Source of the DNA: an uncultured Methylococcaceae bacterium
GTDB taxonomy: Bacteria; Pseudomonadota; Gammaproteobacteria; Methylococcales; Methylococcaceae
Reading direction: 5' to 3'
NCBI GenBank assembly: GCA_903859815.1
Contig: CAIOOA010000016.1
Coordinates: forward strand, 1 to 34,559
Length of the DNA stretch: 34,559 nucleotides
Below the pieces are notes generated by a model. That model saw nothing but the letters and a program-made list of their open reading frames with translations. It was not told the DNA's origin and ran no database searches. Within the stretch, counting starts at the first letter, position 1. The number at the start of each line of letters is the position of its first letter. This document shows, one piece after another, positions 1-7,977 of the stretch. The position numbers and the translations under genes were made by a program.

Positions 1-40
1 GTTCATATCACTTTGGCTGGTTCCCAAGCTCTTGCTCTGG

Positions 41-237
41 TCGTTATACACAAGTGGTTGAAGCCCGTCATTCCGGCATGGACTGCCGGAATCCAGTCAC
101 AGGGAGGTGAATCTGCGGGGTGGTAAATAGCTTGAATCAAATACTTACATAACGACGAGTTACCATCCATGGCACTGGATTCCTGCATCCCTGCTGGAAT
201 GACGGCACTACGTCTTGGCTGGACTTGTGTATAACGA
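41..237. mobile_element. MITE-like element with 15-bp terminal inverted repeats
   Basis: Perfect 15-bp inverted repeats (TCGTTATACACAAGT at 41-55 and its complement at 223-237) bound 197 bp with no credible gene. Inside, two inverted copies of one unit face each other: 65-97 (CCGTCATTCC... to ...AATCCAGT) and 174-205 (ACTGGATTCC... to ...GGAATGACGG). The whole can fold as a long imperfect hairpin. I see no clear target-site duplication. Open reading frames across it are by-products of the repeats. A non-autonomous transposable element is the likeliest reading; a REP-type composite is the alternative. Confidence 0.5.
65..97 (+). repeat. 33-bp dispersed repeat, copy 1 (copy 2 at 34432-34464)
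   Basis: Thirty-three bases identical to 34432-34464 near the other end of the window. The core is an inverted repeat, ATTCCGGCA-TGGAC-TGCCGGAAT (9-bp arms). This copy lies inside the MITE-like element at 41-237. Confidence 0.75.
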
Positions 238-305
238 TGAGATATCTTGTTTGAGAACCCAGTATTTGAAGCTCCAGCTTCTGTCGGGATGGCAAGCTGG
301 AGTTT

Positions 306-341
306 GTAAAGCAAAGGTTCCCAAACTGGAGTTTGGGAACC
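306..341 (-). terminator. Strong hairpin after the hup operon, terminator-like
   Basis: On the minus strand a perfect 12-bp stem (arms 330-341 and 316-327, GGTTCCCAAACT and complement, 2-nt loop) is followed by TTTGCTTT (315-308). It lies 36 nt past the hupH stop codon, so it may end the hydrogenase transcript. The T-run is interrupted, and the same motif recurs next to it (GGAGTTTGGGAACCAGC at 328-344 and 353-369), so it is also part of a small repeat family. Confidence 0.4.
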
Positions 342-369
342 AGCTAAAACCTGGAGTTTGGGAACCAGC
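328..369 (+). repeat. Short direct repeat, two copies, 25-bp period
   Basis: The 17-mer GGAGTTTGGGAACCAGC occurs at 328-344 and again at 353-369. The first copy is also half of the hairpin at 316-341. A related stretch, GGCTGGTTCCCAAGCT, lies at 15-30 in the opposite sense. Confidence 0.6.
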
Positions 370-376
370 CAATCTT

Positions 377-1228
377 TCAATTCGTAAAATCAAACCACTC
401 GGTCAACACATTTGCCAAACGGCTGGCAGAATCCTCCAAATCTTCCTCTGCTGCCATGACGACGTTGGGCAACTGGGTAATTTCCAAGGTGTTAAGAATC
501 AGCTTTCCGGGTGAATTAAAATATTGTACCCACCAGACATAGGGCAAACCAGTGCGGCGTATATGGCAATCGCCATAGCCCTTGGAAAGGATCGACATGC
601 CTAGCAGCCCTAGGCAGTCGATCATGTAGGTCATATCTTCCGGGGTCAGCGGCAATAAGGTTAAATTGATGACTTCTTCTGAACCTACAGCAAAGTCTCT
701 GGATTTGGCAAAAATCTCGTATAGCAATGCAGGGGCATTCATCAGGTTATCTGGAAATGTAGCAGGGAGGGTTTTCTGAGCATTATCCACCGACAACCAT
801 TCTGCCAGTATTTTAGGATAGGGGCCAGTTTCCAGATACTCCTGAATCAAGGCATCATCATGGTAATGCTTGACTCGCCAAACGCCTGCAAAAACGGACT
901 CACTGATGATTAAGCGTCTTGTTGGCCGGTCTGCTAGGATGCTGATTTCACCTTCCCCTAAGATTTGACCGATCAAGTCGCGGGTATCTGTATCATATTC
1001 AGTCAAGTCAATGACGGTCGATTCCGTCCCGACTGGTTTGGAGTTTAATCCGTCTACCAAGCTTGATAGTATCGCGCCGACTTTGGGGTTGTGCCGCCAG
1101 TCCTGCATACTGGGTGACACAAACGTACTCATCGTTTCCGGCAACGCGACATAAAGGCATTCGGGGTCGTCAAACGGGCTTACCGGCTCTGCGGTTTCGA
1201 TGGCAATGGGAGGGTGATTGAATAGCAT
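377..1228 (-). CDS. hupH: Hydrogenase expression/formation protein HupH (HyaF family)
   Basis: This is a cytoplasmic accessory protein for maturation or expression of the uptake [NiFe]-hydrogenase; HyaF/HupH proteins are linked to small-subunit processing. The N-terminal stretch YVALPETMSTF, the ILGEGEIS segment and the C-terminal GYGDCHIRRTGLPYVWWVQYFNS block are what I associate with the family, and 283 aa fits it. The frame extends to a GTG at 1282, but I prefer the ATG at 1228: it has AGG about 8 nt upstream and places the conserved LPETM motif about 25 residues from the start, as in other HupH proteins. It is the last gene of hupSLCDH, separated from hupD by 215 nt that carry a large palindromic repeat, so its expression may be partly uncoupled. 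Confidence 0.85.
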   Translation of the reverse strand: MLFNHPPIAIETAEPVSPFDDPECLYVALPETMSTFVSPSMQDWRHNPKVGAILSSLVDGLNSKPVGTESTVIDLTEYDTDTRDLIGQILGEGEISILADRPTRRLIISESVFAGVWRVKHYHDDALIQEYLETGPYPKILAEWLSVDNAQKTLPATFPDNLMNAPALLYEIFAKSRDFAVGSEEVINLTLLPLTPEDMTYMIDCLGLLGMSILSKGYGDCHIRRTGLPYVWWVQYFNSPGKLILNTLEITQLPNVVMAAEEDLEDSASRLANVLTEWFDFTN

Positions 1229-1316
1229 GGGGAAACCTAAAGTCCGATAGTCAGAAGGTATGGCGGGTGCGAGAAGACTCACCCCTTTGCCAAGGGTGCG
1301 ATTAAAAAATAATGCA

Positions 1317-1373
1317 GGAGTGCAAGGCTTGCCTTGCGGGGGTTATGTTCAGGCAAGGCAAGCCTTGCACTCC
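1317..1373. repeat. Perfect 21-bp inverted repeat with nested hairpins
   Basis: Arms at 1317-1337 and 1353-1373 are perfect complements over 21 bp with a 15-nt loop. Each arm is itself a hairpin, GCAAGGC-TT-GCCTTGC. The repeat lies between hupD and hupH. The same design, short stems closed over TT, recurs at 13383-13454, which suggests one REP-like family. Confidence 0.75.
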
Positions 1374-1443
1374 CGACGTGGTTTCAAGCTTATCCAGTAA
1401 CTGTGTGCATCACTTTTAATCAACCCCCTGCCAACGTTATTAT

Positions 1444-2040
1444 TCAAAGAAACCGGCTATCGCCGATTCGACAGGCGGCATGGGCAGAAGGGCGTAGTCG
1501 TTCATATTCGTCCATACCGGATGCAGCCTTGGGTTGATCTGAGTTAGGGGTTTTTAAGCCTGTGTGGATACCCAATTGTGCCAAGTAAGCCAATACCCGA
1601 TCCATCGCTGCTGTTATTTGGGATTTTACCACTGCCGTCAAACTGCCGCCATAATCTTCCAAGGTTGCCGGCTGAACTCCAATCAGTACTAACCGTTCTG
1701 GACATTGACCCAATAATTGGCTTAAAACCAATACCTCTTGGAAGCTGACCTGATGCAAGCTCATCTTGTTTGCGCCCAAATAGGCCGGGACTTCAGCATC
1801 GTGAAGTTCGACCAAAGTTCCGGGGTTTAATTGAAAGTCCACCGCGTCGATGATGATTAAAATGTCCGCTTGTTGTACATAAGGCATTAATGCCAAACCT
1901 TGCGTACCGCCGTCCATTAAGGTGATGGATGGCGGGAATTCATACAATTGCTGCAAAGACTGGACCACGCGAACCCCAAACCCTTCATCCGCCCACAGGA
2001 TATTGCCTATGCCAAGAATCAAGATAGCCGGTTGATCCAT
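1444..2040 (-). CDS. hupD: [NiFe]-hydrogenase maturation endopeptidase HupD (HyaD)
   Basis: This cytoplasmic nickel-dependent protease trims the C-terminus of the hydrogenase large subunit once the NiFe site is assembled. The N-terminus ILGIGNILWADEGFGVRVV is the family signature. The nickel-recognising residues of HybD/HyaD correspond here to Glu19 (ADEG), Asp65 (IDAVDF) and His96 (SLHQVSF). At 198 aa the length is normal; the last 25 or so residues look unconserved. It starts 3 nt after the hupC stop, so the two are co-transcribed and probably translationally coupled. Its substrate should be the HupL in this operon, cut after His582. Confidence 0.92.
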   Translation of the reverse strand: MDQPAILILGIGNILWADEGFGVRVVQSLQQLYEFPPSITLMDGGTQGLALMPYVQQADILIIIDAVDFQLNPGTLVELHDAEVPAYLGANKMSLHQVSFQEVLVLSQLLGQCPERLVLIGVQPATLEDYGGSLTAVVKSQITAAMDRVLAYLAQLGIHTGLKTPNSDQPKAASGMDEYERLRPSAHAACRIGDSRFL

Positions 2041-2043
2041 GGC

Positions 2044-2730
2044 TTATGGCCTATCATCTTTCCATGTCCGCCAACCGTCTATCATCGTGCTGACCATGGA
2101 CTGGCGGGAGACATATTGTTCGCGGATGGCAATATAAATATGCACCATCATGAAAATCACCAAATACCACATGCCCAGATGATGCCAGCTATGTGCGGAC
2201 TGACTACCGCCCAGTAATGGGATGACCCAACCAAACAATCGGTCGGCCCAACTGCCTTCGCCTAAGCCCTGACCATAAAGGGCAAAGCCAGTGACGATCA
2301 TGAATAATGACCCTAGCACAAAAAATAGGAATATTGCCAAATCGGCTAAAGGATTGTGGCCCACATGTTTTCGCGGCTCGGACACTAAAAACAAATACCA
2401 GAGGATTTCATGCCATACGCCTTTCCAATACGTCAGCCGATAAACCTCCGGCATGAAGAGTTGGCGGGAATAGCGATTGCCCACCAAGGCCCAGTAGGCC
2501 CGACCTATCAAGCCGATTGCCAATACATAGCCGGCGGAAAAGTGGATGAAGCGGATATAGCCAAATAAATAATGATCGCTGGCTTCGCCCCCTGTCACTA
2601 CAGGCGGGTTGCCAATCAAATACCCAGTGACTGCCAATACCACTAATGCCAAGGCATTGACCCAATGCCAAAGGCGCACAGGTTTCTCGTAGACATAGAC
2701 AGGTTCTTGTGTCATAGCAGGGGAAGACAT
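2044..2730 (-). CDS. hupC: Ni/Fe-hydrogenase b-type cytochrome subunit HupC
   Basis: This diheme membrane cytochrome b anchors the hydrogenase and passes electrons from H2 to quinone. Four hydrophobic segments are visible at about residues 21-40, 61-82, 126-152 and 185-203. Histidines His22, His63, His183 and His197 lie at or near membrane segments and are candidate heme ligands. The N-terminal pattern YVYEKPVRLWHWVNAL is typical of HyaC/HupC, as is the 228-aa length. The start is supported by TAGGAG 7 nt upstream. A 70-nt gap carrying a 12-bp hairpin separates it from hupL. Confidence 0.92.
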   Translation of the reverse strand: MSSPAMTQEPVYVYEKPVRLWHWVNALALVVLAVTGYLIGNPPVVTGGEASDHYLFGYIRFIHFSAGYVLAIGLIGRAYWALVGNRYSRQLFMPEVYRLTYWKGVWHEILWYLFLVSEPRKHVGHNPLADLAIFLFFVLGSLFMIVTGFALYGQGLGEGSWADRLFGWVIPLLGGSQSAHSWHHLGMWYLVIFMMVHIYIAIREQYVSRQSMVSTMIDGWRTWKDDRP

Positions 2731-2756
2731 GGTTTTCTCCTATGGTCAGTCATCAA

Positions 2757-2787
2757 GACCGACTCGGTATTTAAAACCGAGTCGGTC
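2757..2787 (-). promoter_or_regulatory. 12-bp hairpin between hupL and hupC
   Basis: Perfect inverted repeat GACCGACTCGGT (2757-2768) and its complement (2776-2787) with a 7-nt AT loop. No T-run follows on the minus strand. It lies just after the hupL stop. It probably protects the upstream hupSL message or lowers read-through, giving more structural than accessory protein. Confidence 0.6.
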
Positions 2788-2800
2788 TACAGAAGAGTCA

Positions 2801-4594
2801 TTACAGGACTTTAACTCGCGTCAGTTCCTTACCCTCTTTGTCGATGATATGGGTGGAACAGGCCAAGCAAGGATCAAAGCTGTGCAAGGTGCGCAAGATT
2901 TCCAAAGGCTGCTCGGCATTGACGACTTGGGTATTCATCAGTGCCGCTTCAAATGCGCCAATATTGCCTTGCGGGTCACGCGGCGAACCATTCCAAGTCG
3001 TCGGCACGATGCATTGGTAATTGTCGATTTTGCCGTCTTTGATGACGACCCAATGCCCCAATGCCCCACGCGGAGCCTCTGTCGTCCCCACCCCCTTGGC
3101 TTCTTGCGGCCAAGTGTCGGGTTCCCATTTGGTGGTATTGGCAGTGGACAAATCCCCGGCTTTGATGGTCCGTATCAATTTATCTTGGAAATGTCGCATC
3201 AAATGGGCGCAATACTGTGCCTCCAAACCCCTCGCCGCCGTGCGCCCCAAGGTGGAAAACAAAGCGGTGACCGGCAAGCCCAAATCCGTCAGCAGTTTGT
3301 CCACGGGTTCTTTGATCGCCGGTATGCCCTTGGCATAGCCGACAATATAGCGAGCCAACGGACCCACTTCCATGGCGTGACCGCGCCAGCGAGGGGCTTT
3401 GATCCAAGAGTATTTTGCACTTTCGTCCAAGTTTACGATGTTCGTCCGCGTGCCTTTGGTCTTGCTGCCCAGTTCAAAGCGCGGCTCGGTGACACCTTGG
3501 AACGGATGCAAGCCGACATTTTCATTGTCGTAGCGATACCAGGAATGGGTCACGAATTCTTGAATTTGATTGACATCCTTCAAATCAATCTCGTGAATTT
3601 CTTTCAGATTGCCGTTGAGTATGGCCCCATGCGGCAACAGTAGATTGTTCAGCGAGCGGTCATTGGCATGTTCGGGTATGTCACCATACGACATGACGTT
3701 TTGACCTGATAACCCGCCGCCATACAGCCAATCCTTATAGAATGAGGCGATGGCTTGCAAATCCGGCAGATAGACTTGTTCGATGAATTCTATCGTCCGG
3801 TCGATAATGGAAGACACCAGATTCAGCCGTTCCATGTTGACCGCGCCCACCGCACCAACCCCGTCGACGTTGATGGCGCACGGCACACCGCCCACCAGCC
3901 AATTCGGATGAGGGTTTTTGCCGCCGTACACCGTATGGATTTTGACGATGTCCTTTTGGAAGTCCAAAGCTTCCAGATAATGCGCGACGGCCATTAAATT
4001 AGCTTCGGGGGGCAGCTTGTAAGCCGGGCTACCCCAATAGCCATTGGCGAAAGGCCCAAGCTGGCCGCTTTCGACAAATTTTTTCAAGCGACTGGCAATG
4101 TCGAGGAAATAGCCCGGTGAAGATTTTTCCCAAGGAGAAATGCTCTGAGCCAATTCAGAAGTTGCTTTCGGGTCGGCTTTCAACGCACTGACCACATCCA
4201 CCCAATCCAAAGCATGCAAATGGTAGAAATGCACTAGATGATCTTGCACTTGCAAAGTCAATTGCATGATGTTGCGGATGGTGTTGGCATTCTCAGGAAT
4301 TTGGATGCTCAGCGCATCTTCCACCGCCCGCACTGAGGTCAGGGCATGGGTTCCGGTGCAAACACCGCAAATCCTCTCGGTGAAGGCCCACGCATCGCGA
4401 GGGTCGCGGCCTTTCAAAATCACTTCCAAGCCGCGCCACATCGTGCCGCTGGACACCGCATTGCGGATGATATTGTTCTCGTCGAGGTTGACCTCGCAAC
4501 GCATGTGGCCTTCAATGCGCGTGACTGGATCGACAACGACGCGCTTGCCGCTGTTGTCCAAGGAAAAGCCGTTAGGGGTTTGGATGGCGTTCAT
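2801..4594 (-). CDS. hupL: Uptake [NiFe]-hydrogenase large subunit HupL (HyaB)
   Basis: This catalytic subunit binds the NiFe(CN)2CO centre and oxidises H2 to protons and electrons; it faces the periplasm after co-export with HupS. The N-terminal metal-binding motif [11 protein letters not shown] has Cys76 and Cys79, and the C-terminal motif DPCLACSTH has Cys576 and Cys579. The 15 residues after His582 ([15 protein letters not shown]) are the tail expected to be removed by HupD. Other family landmarks are [10 protein letters not shown] and [16 protein letters not shown]. At 597 aa the length is that of group 1 enzymes. Start and hupS stop overlap as ATGA (4591-4594), indicating translational coupling. 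Confidence 0.97.
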   Translation of the reverse strand: MNAIQTPNGFSLDNSGKRVVVDPVTRIEGHMRCEVNLDENNIIRNAVSSGTMWRGLEVILKGRDPRDAWAFTERICGVCTGTHALTSVRAVEDALSIQIPENANTIRNIMQLTLQVQDHLVHFYHLHALDWVDVVSALKADPKATSELAQSISPWEKSSPGYFLDIASRLKKFVESGQLGPFANGYWGSPAYKLPPEANLMAVAHYLEALDFQKDIVKIHTVYGGKNPHPNWLVGGVPCAINVDGVGAVGAVNMERLNLVSSIIDRTIEFIEQVYLPDLQAIASFYKDWLYGGGLSGQNVMSYGDIPEHANDRSLNNLLLPHGAILNGNLKEIHEIDLKDVNQIQEFVTHSWYRYDNENVGLHPFQGVTEPRFELGSKTKGTRTNIVNLDESAKYSWIKAPRWRGHAMEVGPLARYIVGYAKGIPAIKEPVDKLLTDLGLPVTALFSTLGRTAARGLEAQYCAHLMRHFQDKLIRTIKAGDLSTANTTKWEPDTWPQEAKGVGTTEAPRGALGHWVVIKDGKIDNYQCIVPTTWNGSPRDPQGNIGAFEAALMNTQVVNAEQPLEILRTLHSFDPCLACSTHIIDKEGKELTRVKVL

Positions 4595-5679
4595 AAGCTA
4601 TCCTTTTTATGGGTTTCGGTGTTTTTATGTTTATTGATGGAAACCGCCGCATGGGCCGCTATGCCCACACCGACCGCCCCGGCAGTGACCAAACCCATTT
4701 TATCGGCATTGGCTTCCACCCCAAACACATTCAGTTCAGTGACTCTGTCGTAGAACGAGCCTTTGTCCCAGAAGGCTTCCTCGGAACAGCCGATGCAGCC
4801 ATGACCGGATTGGATGGGGAAGGAAACCCCGTCGTTCCATTTGACCGTGGAGCAGGCGTTGTATGTAGTCGGTCCTTTGCAACCCATTTTGTACAGGCAA
4901 TAACCTTTGCGGGCGGCCTCGTCATCCCATTGTTCGACGAACTGGCCGGCATCGAAATGCGGACGCCGGTAGCATTTGTCATGGATGCGTTGACCATAGA
5001 ACATTTTCGGACGGCCTTGGCTGTCCAAGTCAGGCAGTTTGTCGAAGGTCAGCATATAAGTGATGACCGCCGTCATGACCTCGGCGATGGGTGGGCAACC
5101 GGGAACTTTGATGACAGGCTTGTCGAGAATGACTTTATGGACTGGCGTAGCCTGGGTTGGGTTTGGCTTGGCCGCTTGGACACATCCCCAAGAAGCGCAG
5201 GAACCCCAGGCAATCACCGCCGCGCAATCCTTGGCCGCATAGCGCAGCTTTTCGACGAAGGGCTTGCCGCCAACGATGCAATACATGCCGTCTTCGTTCA
5301 ATGGAGGGTTGCCCTCCACCGCGAGGATATAGCGGCCTTTATATTTGCGCATGGTCTCTTCCATGACTTCCTCGGCTTGAAAACCCGCAGCCGCCATCAG
5401 CGTGTCATCGTAATCCAAGGAAAGCATGGATAACACCACATCTTTCGCCAGTGGATGCGCCGAGCGAATGAAGGATTCCGAACAGCAGGTGCATTCCAAT
5501 CCATGCAACCACAATACAGGTGTGCGCGGTTTGGTTTCCATGGCATGGACGATGTTACCGACAAACTGCGGCCCCAAAGCCAAAGACGATGCAGTCAGGC
5601 TGCAATATTTTAGAAAACTACGCCGACTGATTCCCTGACGGCGCATGACATCGTAGAAACTATCGGGACGTGTGGACAT
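4591..5679 (-). CDS. hupS: Uptake [NiFe]-hydrogenase small subunit HupS (HyaA), O2-tolerant type
   Basis: This Fe-S electron-transfer subunit is exported by the Tat system with HupL. The signal SRRSFLKY (Arg19-Arg20) precedes a hydrophobic stretch. The proximal cluster region reads LECTCCSES (Cys63, Cys65, Cys66) and [10 protein letters not shown] (Cys161, Cys166), then GCPP (Cys195). Cys65 and Cys166 are the two supernumerary cysteines that define the [4Fe-3S] cluster of oxygen-tolerant group 1 enzymes. Distal ligands are His233, Cys236, Cys261 and Cys267; medial ligands are Cys276, Cys295 and Cys298. A weak C-terminal hydrophobic anchor (about 328-350) precedes a lysine-rich tail. GGGGAGGAG 3 nt upstream supports this start. 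It is the first gene of hupSLCDH. Confidence 0.97.
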   Translation of the reverse strand: MSTRPDSFYDVMRRQGISRRSFLKYCSLTASSLALGPQFVGNIVHAMETKPRTPVLWLHGLECTCCSESFIRSAHPLAKDVVLSMLSLDYDDTLMAAAGFQAEEVMEETMRKYKGRYILAVEGNPPLNEDGMYCIVGGKPFVEKLRYAAKDCAAVIAWGSCASWGCVQAAKPNPTQATPVHKVILDKPVIKVPGCPPIAEVMTAVITYMLTFDKLPDLDSQGRPKMFYGQRIHDKCYRRPHFDAGQFVEQWDDEAARKGYCLYKMGCKGPTTYNACSTVKWNDGVSFPIQSGHGCIGCSEEAFWDKGSFYDRVTELNVFGVEANADKMGLVTAGAVGVGIAAHAAVSINKHKNTETHKKDSL

Positions 5680-5781
5680 TTCTCCTCCCCGTGAGTCTTC
5701 GTTTTTGTTATTGAAACGGACAGGGTTTTAAACTGCCCCATGTCGCGCATTAACGTTTGCCTAATCAAGGCAATTGTCAGC

Positions 5782-5797
5782 GGCAATTTGTGCGCCA
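5782..5797 (-). promoter_or_regulatory. Sigma-54 (-24/-12) promoter of hupSLCDH
   Basis: Minus-strand TGGCGCAcaaaTTGCC matches TGGCACR-N4-TTGCW with two mismatches and keeps the invariant GG-N10-GC. It would start transcription near 5770, about 90 nt before hupS. Sigma-54 control with an HoxA/HupR or NifA-type activator is known for many uptake hydrogenases. I found no TGT-N10-ACA site upstream, which argues against direct NifA binding. Confidence 0.6.
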
Positions 5798-5830
5798 GCT
5801 TTAATTCTTCAATTGATACAGTAACCTAGC

Positions 5831-5849
5831 CATAACCTACAAGGTTATG
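5831..5849. promoter_or_regulatory. Perfect 19-bp palindrome upstream of the hup promoter
   Basis: CATAACCT-aca-AGGTTATG, perfect 8-bp arms, about 35 bp upstream of the hup -24 box. Its size and position suit a dimeric regulator. The regulator is unknown; closeness to the -24 box is tight for a classic enhancer-binding protein. Confidence 0.45.
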
Positions 5850-6163
5850 AACAGGATAAAATACGACACAATCATAAAAAATTGTCGGTTTTGCTCCATT
5901 CACCTAATAAACCAAATGAGGGCAACTATTGCTTATTTGAAAATAATTCTAAAAAATAGATTGCCTTTGTGGTATGGGTACTGTATTATTGGAGTCGGTG
6001 TAAAGAGGTTCGCGCCAAGCAAGTCAGCGTTATTTTATTTGTCAAAAAATACATTCCTGCTCCAACTGCCCGCCATTCCAGAATACCCATTTTTTTTCAA
6101 TTTCTCATACTTTGAGTTATTGAAAGTTTTTGCGCATACAGCGCGTATTTCAAGAGATTTAAT
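5850..6163 (+). other. AT-rich leader region of the cold-shock gene, no supported gene
   Basis: About 310 nt between the hup control region and csp. A reading frame over 5847-6191 has no recognisable motif, runs into csp in another frame, and its start overlaps the palindrome at 5831-5849. I read the stretch as promoter plus a long 5' untranslated leader, which is usual for cspA-type genes. I could not fix a promoter with confidence. Confidence 0.4.
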
Positions 6164-6373
6164 ATGTCACAACAGCAAAATGGAACCGTAAAATGGTTCA
6201 ACGAAGCCAAAGGATTTGGATTTATTCAACGCGAAAACGGTGCCGACTTGTTCGTGCATTTCCGTTCGATTTCTGGTCAAGGATTCAAGTCCCTGACTGA
6301 AGGTCAGCGCGTTAGCTTCACCGAGGTCAGCGGACAGAAAGGTCCGCAAGCTGAAAACGTTGTTGCCCTGTAA
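6164..6373 (+). CDS. Cold-shock domain protein (CspA family)
   Basis: This small single-stranded nucleic-acid binding protein is an RNA chaperone. At 69 aa it is a single cold-shock domain. The RNP1-like motif KGFGFIQRE and RNP2-like motif LFVHFRSI are both intact, and the N-terminus [16 protein letters not shown] is the family signature. The start is followed directly by conserved sequence, and a rho-independent terminator follows closely, so it is monocistronic. Which Csp paralogue it is cannot be told from sequence alone; induction by cold is family knowledge, not shown here. Confidence 0.96.
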   Translation: MSQQQNGTVKWFNEAKGFGFIQRENGADLFVHFRSISGQGFKSLTEGQRVSFTEVSGQKGPQAENVVAL

Positions 6374-6399
6374 TATCAGCGGGTAAACGTTCAAGCCAG

Positions 6400-6432
6400 A
6401 AAAGCAGGCTGCTCACAGCGCCTGCTTTTTTT
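6400..6432 (+). terminator. Rho-independent terminator of the cold-shock gene
   Basis: Perfect 10-bp stem AAAAGCAGGC (6400-6409) with its complement (6420-6429), a 10-nt loop and a run of seven T. It starts 27 nt after the csp stop codon. Confidence 0.9.
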
Positions 6433-6507
6433 GCCCTGCCGTCGGATGCGTTAACCACTACGCATCGTCTTTTATCAAAGTTGTCTTCAACATAAGGAGG
6501 CCAACGC

Positions 6508-6771
6508 ATGTTGACCCTTTTCGTTCGTGGGTTACCCCCAAGCACAACCGAAACCAGTCTGACTGAATTATTCGGTGGTTATGGTAAAGTTTTTGGTTTG
6601 AAATTAAGCCGTGATTTATTCACCGGCAAAGCACGTGGCATTGCCACCATTGACATGGAAGGGCATGAAGCCCGCTCAGCCATTTCCGGGCTAGACGGCC
6701 AGGATTTTCAAGGCAACACCATTTATGTCGCCTTGGACAAAGGACCCAAAAACGGACGTGGCCGGCGCTAA
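6508..6771 (+). CDS. RRM-domain RNA-binding protein
   Basis: This small glycine/arginine-ended RNA-recognition-motif protein (87 aa) is of the kind found in cyanobacteria and many proteobacteria. RNP2 is LFVRGLPP (residues 4-11) and RNP1 is KARGIATIDM (about 41-50), where the usual aromatics are partly replaced by Ile and Ala. The tail KGPKNGRGRR is basic. A strong ribosome site, AAGGAGG, lies 8 nt upstream. It follows the cold-shock gene but has a terminator between, so it likely has its own promoter; a shared role in cold or RNA metabolism is plausible. Its stop codon overlaps that of the convergent gene. Confidence 0.9.
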   Translation: MLTLFVRGLPPSTTETSLTELFGGYGKVFGLKLSRDLFTGKARGIATIDMEGHEARSAISGLDGQDFQGNTIYVALDKGPKNGRGRR

Positions 6772-7067
6772 GTTCGCCTACTGTTTTCGTCAAACGTCAA
6801 CACTGTCACTTCTCCGTCTATATCGCTGATTTCAGCCCGCCGCAGTACGCCGGTTTCGTCGTACTGGTAGCGGTGCTCCATCTCCACCTCGCCGTAAACC
6901 ATTTTCTGCACACCGGTTAAGCGGTCTTGCCCGTCATAAACCCCACTAAAAAATGCAATCCGGTTTTTAAGCTGATCCGGTTCCAGCTCATTCAGCAGGG
7001 TCAGCGGCAAATTGACACCGCTGTAGGTCAAAAAATAGCGCCTAATTCCAGTGGTCTCTTCTGTCAT
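6768..7067 (-). CDS. Small conserved hypothetical protein at the end of the nif accessory run
   Basis: I cannot give this 99-aa protein a function. The sequence is rich in short beta-strand-like stretches (RYFLTYSGVNLPL, KMVYGEVEMEHRYQYDETG, RAEISDIDGEVTVLTF), with no cysteines and no membrane segment. It recalls small uncharacterised proteins coded near nif genes (possibly the DUF6156 type; from memory and unverified). It starts 46 nt after the SIR2-like gene in the same direction and is probably the last gene of that transcript. Its TAG stop overlaps the TAA of the convergent RRM gene by 2 nt. Confidence 0.65.
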   Translation of the reverse strand: MTEETTGIRRYFLTYSGVNLPLTLLNELEPDQLKNRIAFFSGVYDGQDRLTGVQKMVYGEVEMEHRYQYDETGVLRRAEISDIDGEVTVLTFDENSRRT

Positions 7068-7113
7068 CGTTTGTTCTCAACAGGCAATTTTGTTTAACCG
7101 GGTTTTGCTTGGC

Positions 7114-7977
7114 TCAAGCCACTGCCTTCTCGTCGACAACGCCCGTCCACCCTGCCGCTGTCAGTAAGTCTTCAACCCCAATGTCGAGTATTTCCAAACC
7201 GATCTTGGCACAATACTTCTTTTCCTTGTTGGTGGGGGATTTGTTCAGTACCCAACCCTTGGGTTCGGCGGCACTATAAACAATATCGGACATGACCATG
7301 CGCTCGGAATCCCGGTTTAGCGGCAAACCAATCAATAGGTATTGCTTGCCTTGACGATATTCTTTCAAGAAGGAAGGTATGGCAAAACCGCCCATTAGTT
7401 CACTGATGTAATCGACATAATCGGCATCGGAAGCGATGAATTTAGGGGAGGGCAGGGGGCTACCCATCGGCTTGAATAGTATCGGTAGGTTGGGGTCGAC
7501 TTCCTCCTGGAGGATTTCCCGATATTGGCTACCATCATAATGATGGATGATAAAACGGTAATTAGTCCCGGCAATGCGGGCGATTCCGCGGATCAAGGTG
7601 TGTGGCTGACCGGCATAGGTTTCCTGTAGCTGAGTGTCGCGGTTAATGTCGATGACATAGCGCGGTTTCCAACTTGCCAGCCAATCATGCAGCGCAGAAC
7701 GAGTCCAGCGAGTTTGCCCGTAAGTCTTTTCCAAGAATCGCTCAACGAAGCTGCGCCCCCGTTTGAGTTCCAGATTCATCGCGGCGCGAGGAAATTCGTA
7801 CATTAGCTTCGGGGCCATGGGCCTGCCGTCGTTCATGGCGATAATCAGGCTGTCGCTATCGGCGGGCATGGGTGCGCCCGTTTCCAATTGGGTGACACCG
7901 GCCAGCACACCGGGTCCAAGATAGGGGACTACACGGTTTTCATATAAACCGGCTAGGATTTCGTCAATATTACTCAT
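7114..7977 (-). CDS. SIR2-like domain protein linked to the nif accessory genes
   Basis: This 287-aa protein looks like a divergent SIR2/SIR2-like fold. VVPYLGPGVLAG (about 16-27) sits where the NAD-binding GAGxS loop is expected. RYVIDINRDTQLQETY resembles the TTNYD region, and PILFKPMGSPLPSPKFIASDADY resembles the K-x-H-G-s strand seen in SIR2-like proteins. A clear catalytic histidine is not obvious, so deacetylase or NADase activity is uncertain. The start codon shares a base with the stop of the preceding 58-aa membrane protein (TAATG), so the two are coupled. Its place behind nifQ suggests a nif-related role, while many SIR2-like proteins act in defence; I favour the former from context only. 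Confidence 0.65.
   Translation of the reverse strand: MSNIDEILAGLYENRVVPYLGPGVLAGVTQLETGAPMPADSDSLIIAMNDGRPMAPKLMYEFPRAAMNLELKRGRSFVERFLEKTYGQTRWTRSALHDWLASWKPRYVIDINRDTQLQETYAGQPHTLIRGIARIAGTNYRFIIHHYDGSQYREILQEEVDPNLPILFKPMGSPLPSPKFIASDADYVDYISELMGGFAIPSFLKEYRQGKQYLLIGLPLNRDSERMVMSDIVYSAAEPKGWVLNKSPTNKEKKYCAKIGLEILDIGVEDLLTAAGWTGVVDEKAVA

Noticed and set aside
3-380. 125-aa minus-strand frame in the first 380 bases
   Set aside because: Made of the palindromic repeats (MITE-like element and hairpins); not a gene.
2729-3643. 304-aa plus-strand frame opposite hupL
   Set aside because: Shadow of the strongly supported hupL gene; composition is that of the reverse complement of coding DNA.
4609-5433. 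274-aa plus-strand frame opposite hupS
   Set aside because: Lies wholly across hupS, whose motifs are complete.
5847-6191. 114-aa plus-strand reading frame before the cold-shock gene
   Set aside because: No motif, AT-rich, starts inside the 19-bp palindrome and overlaps csp in another frame; better explained as a csp leader.
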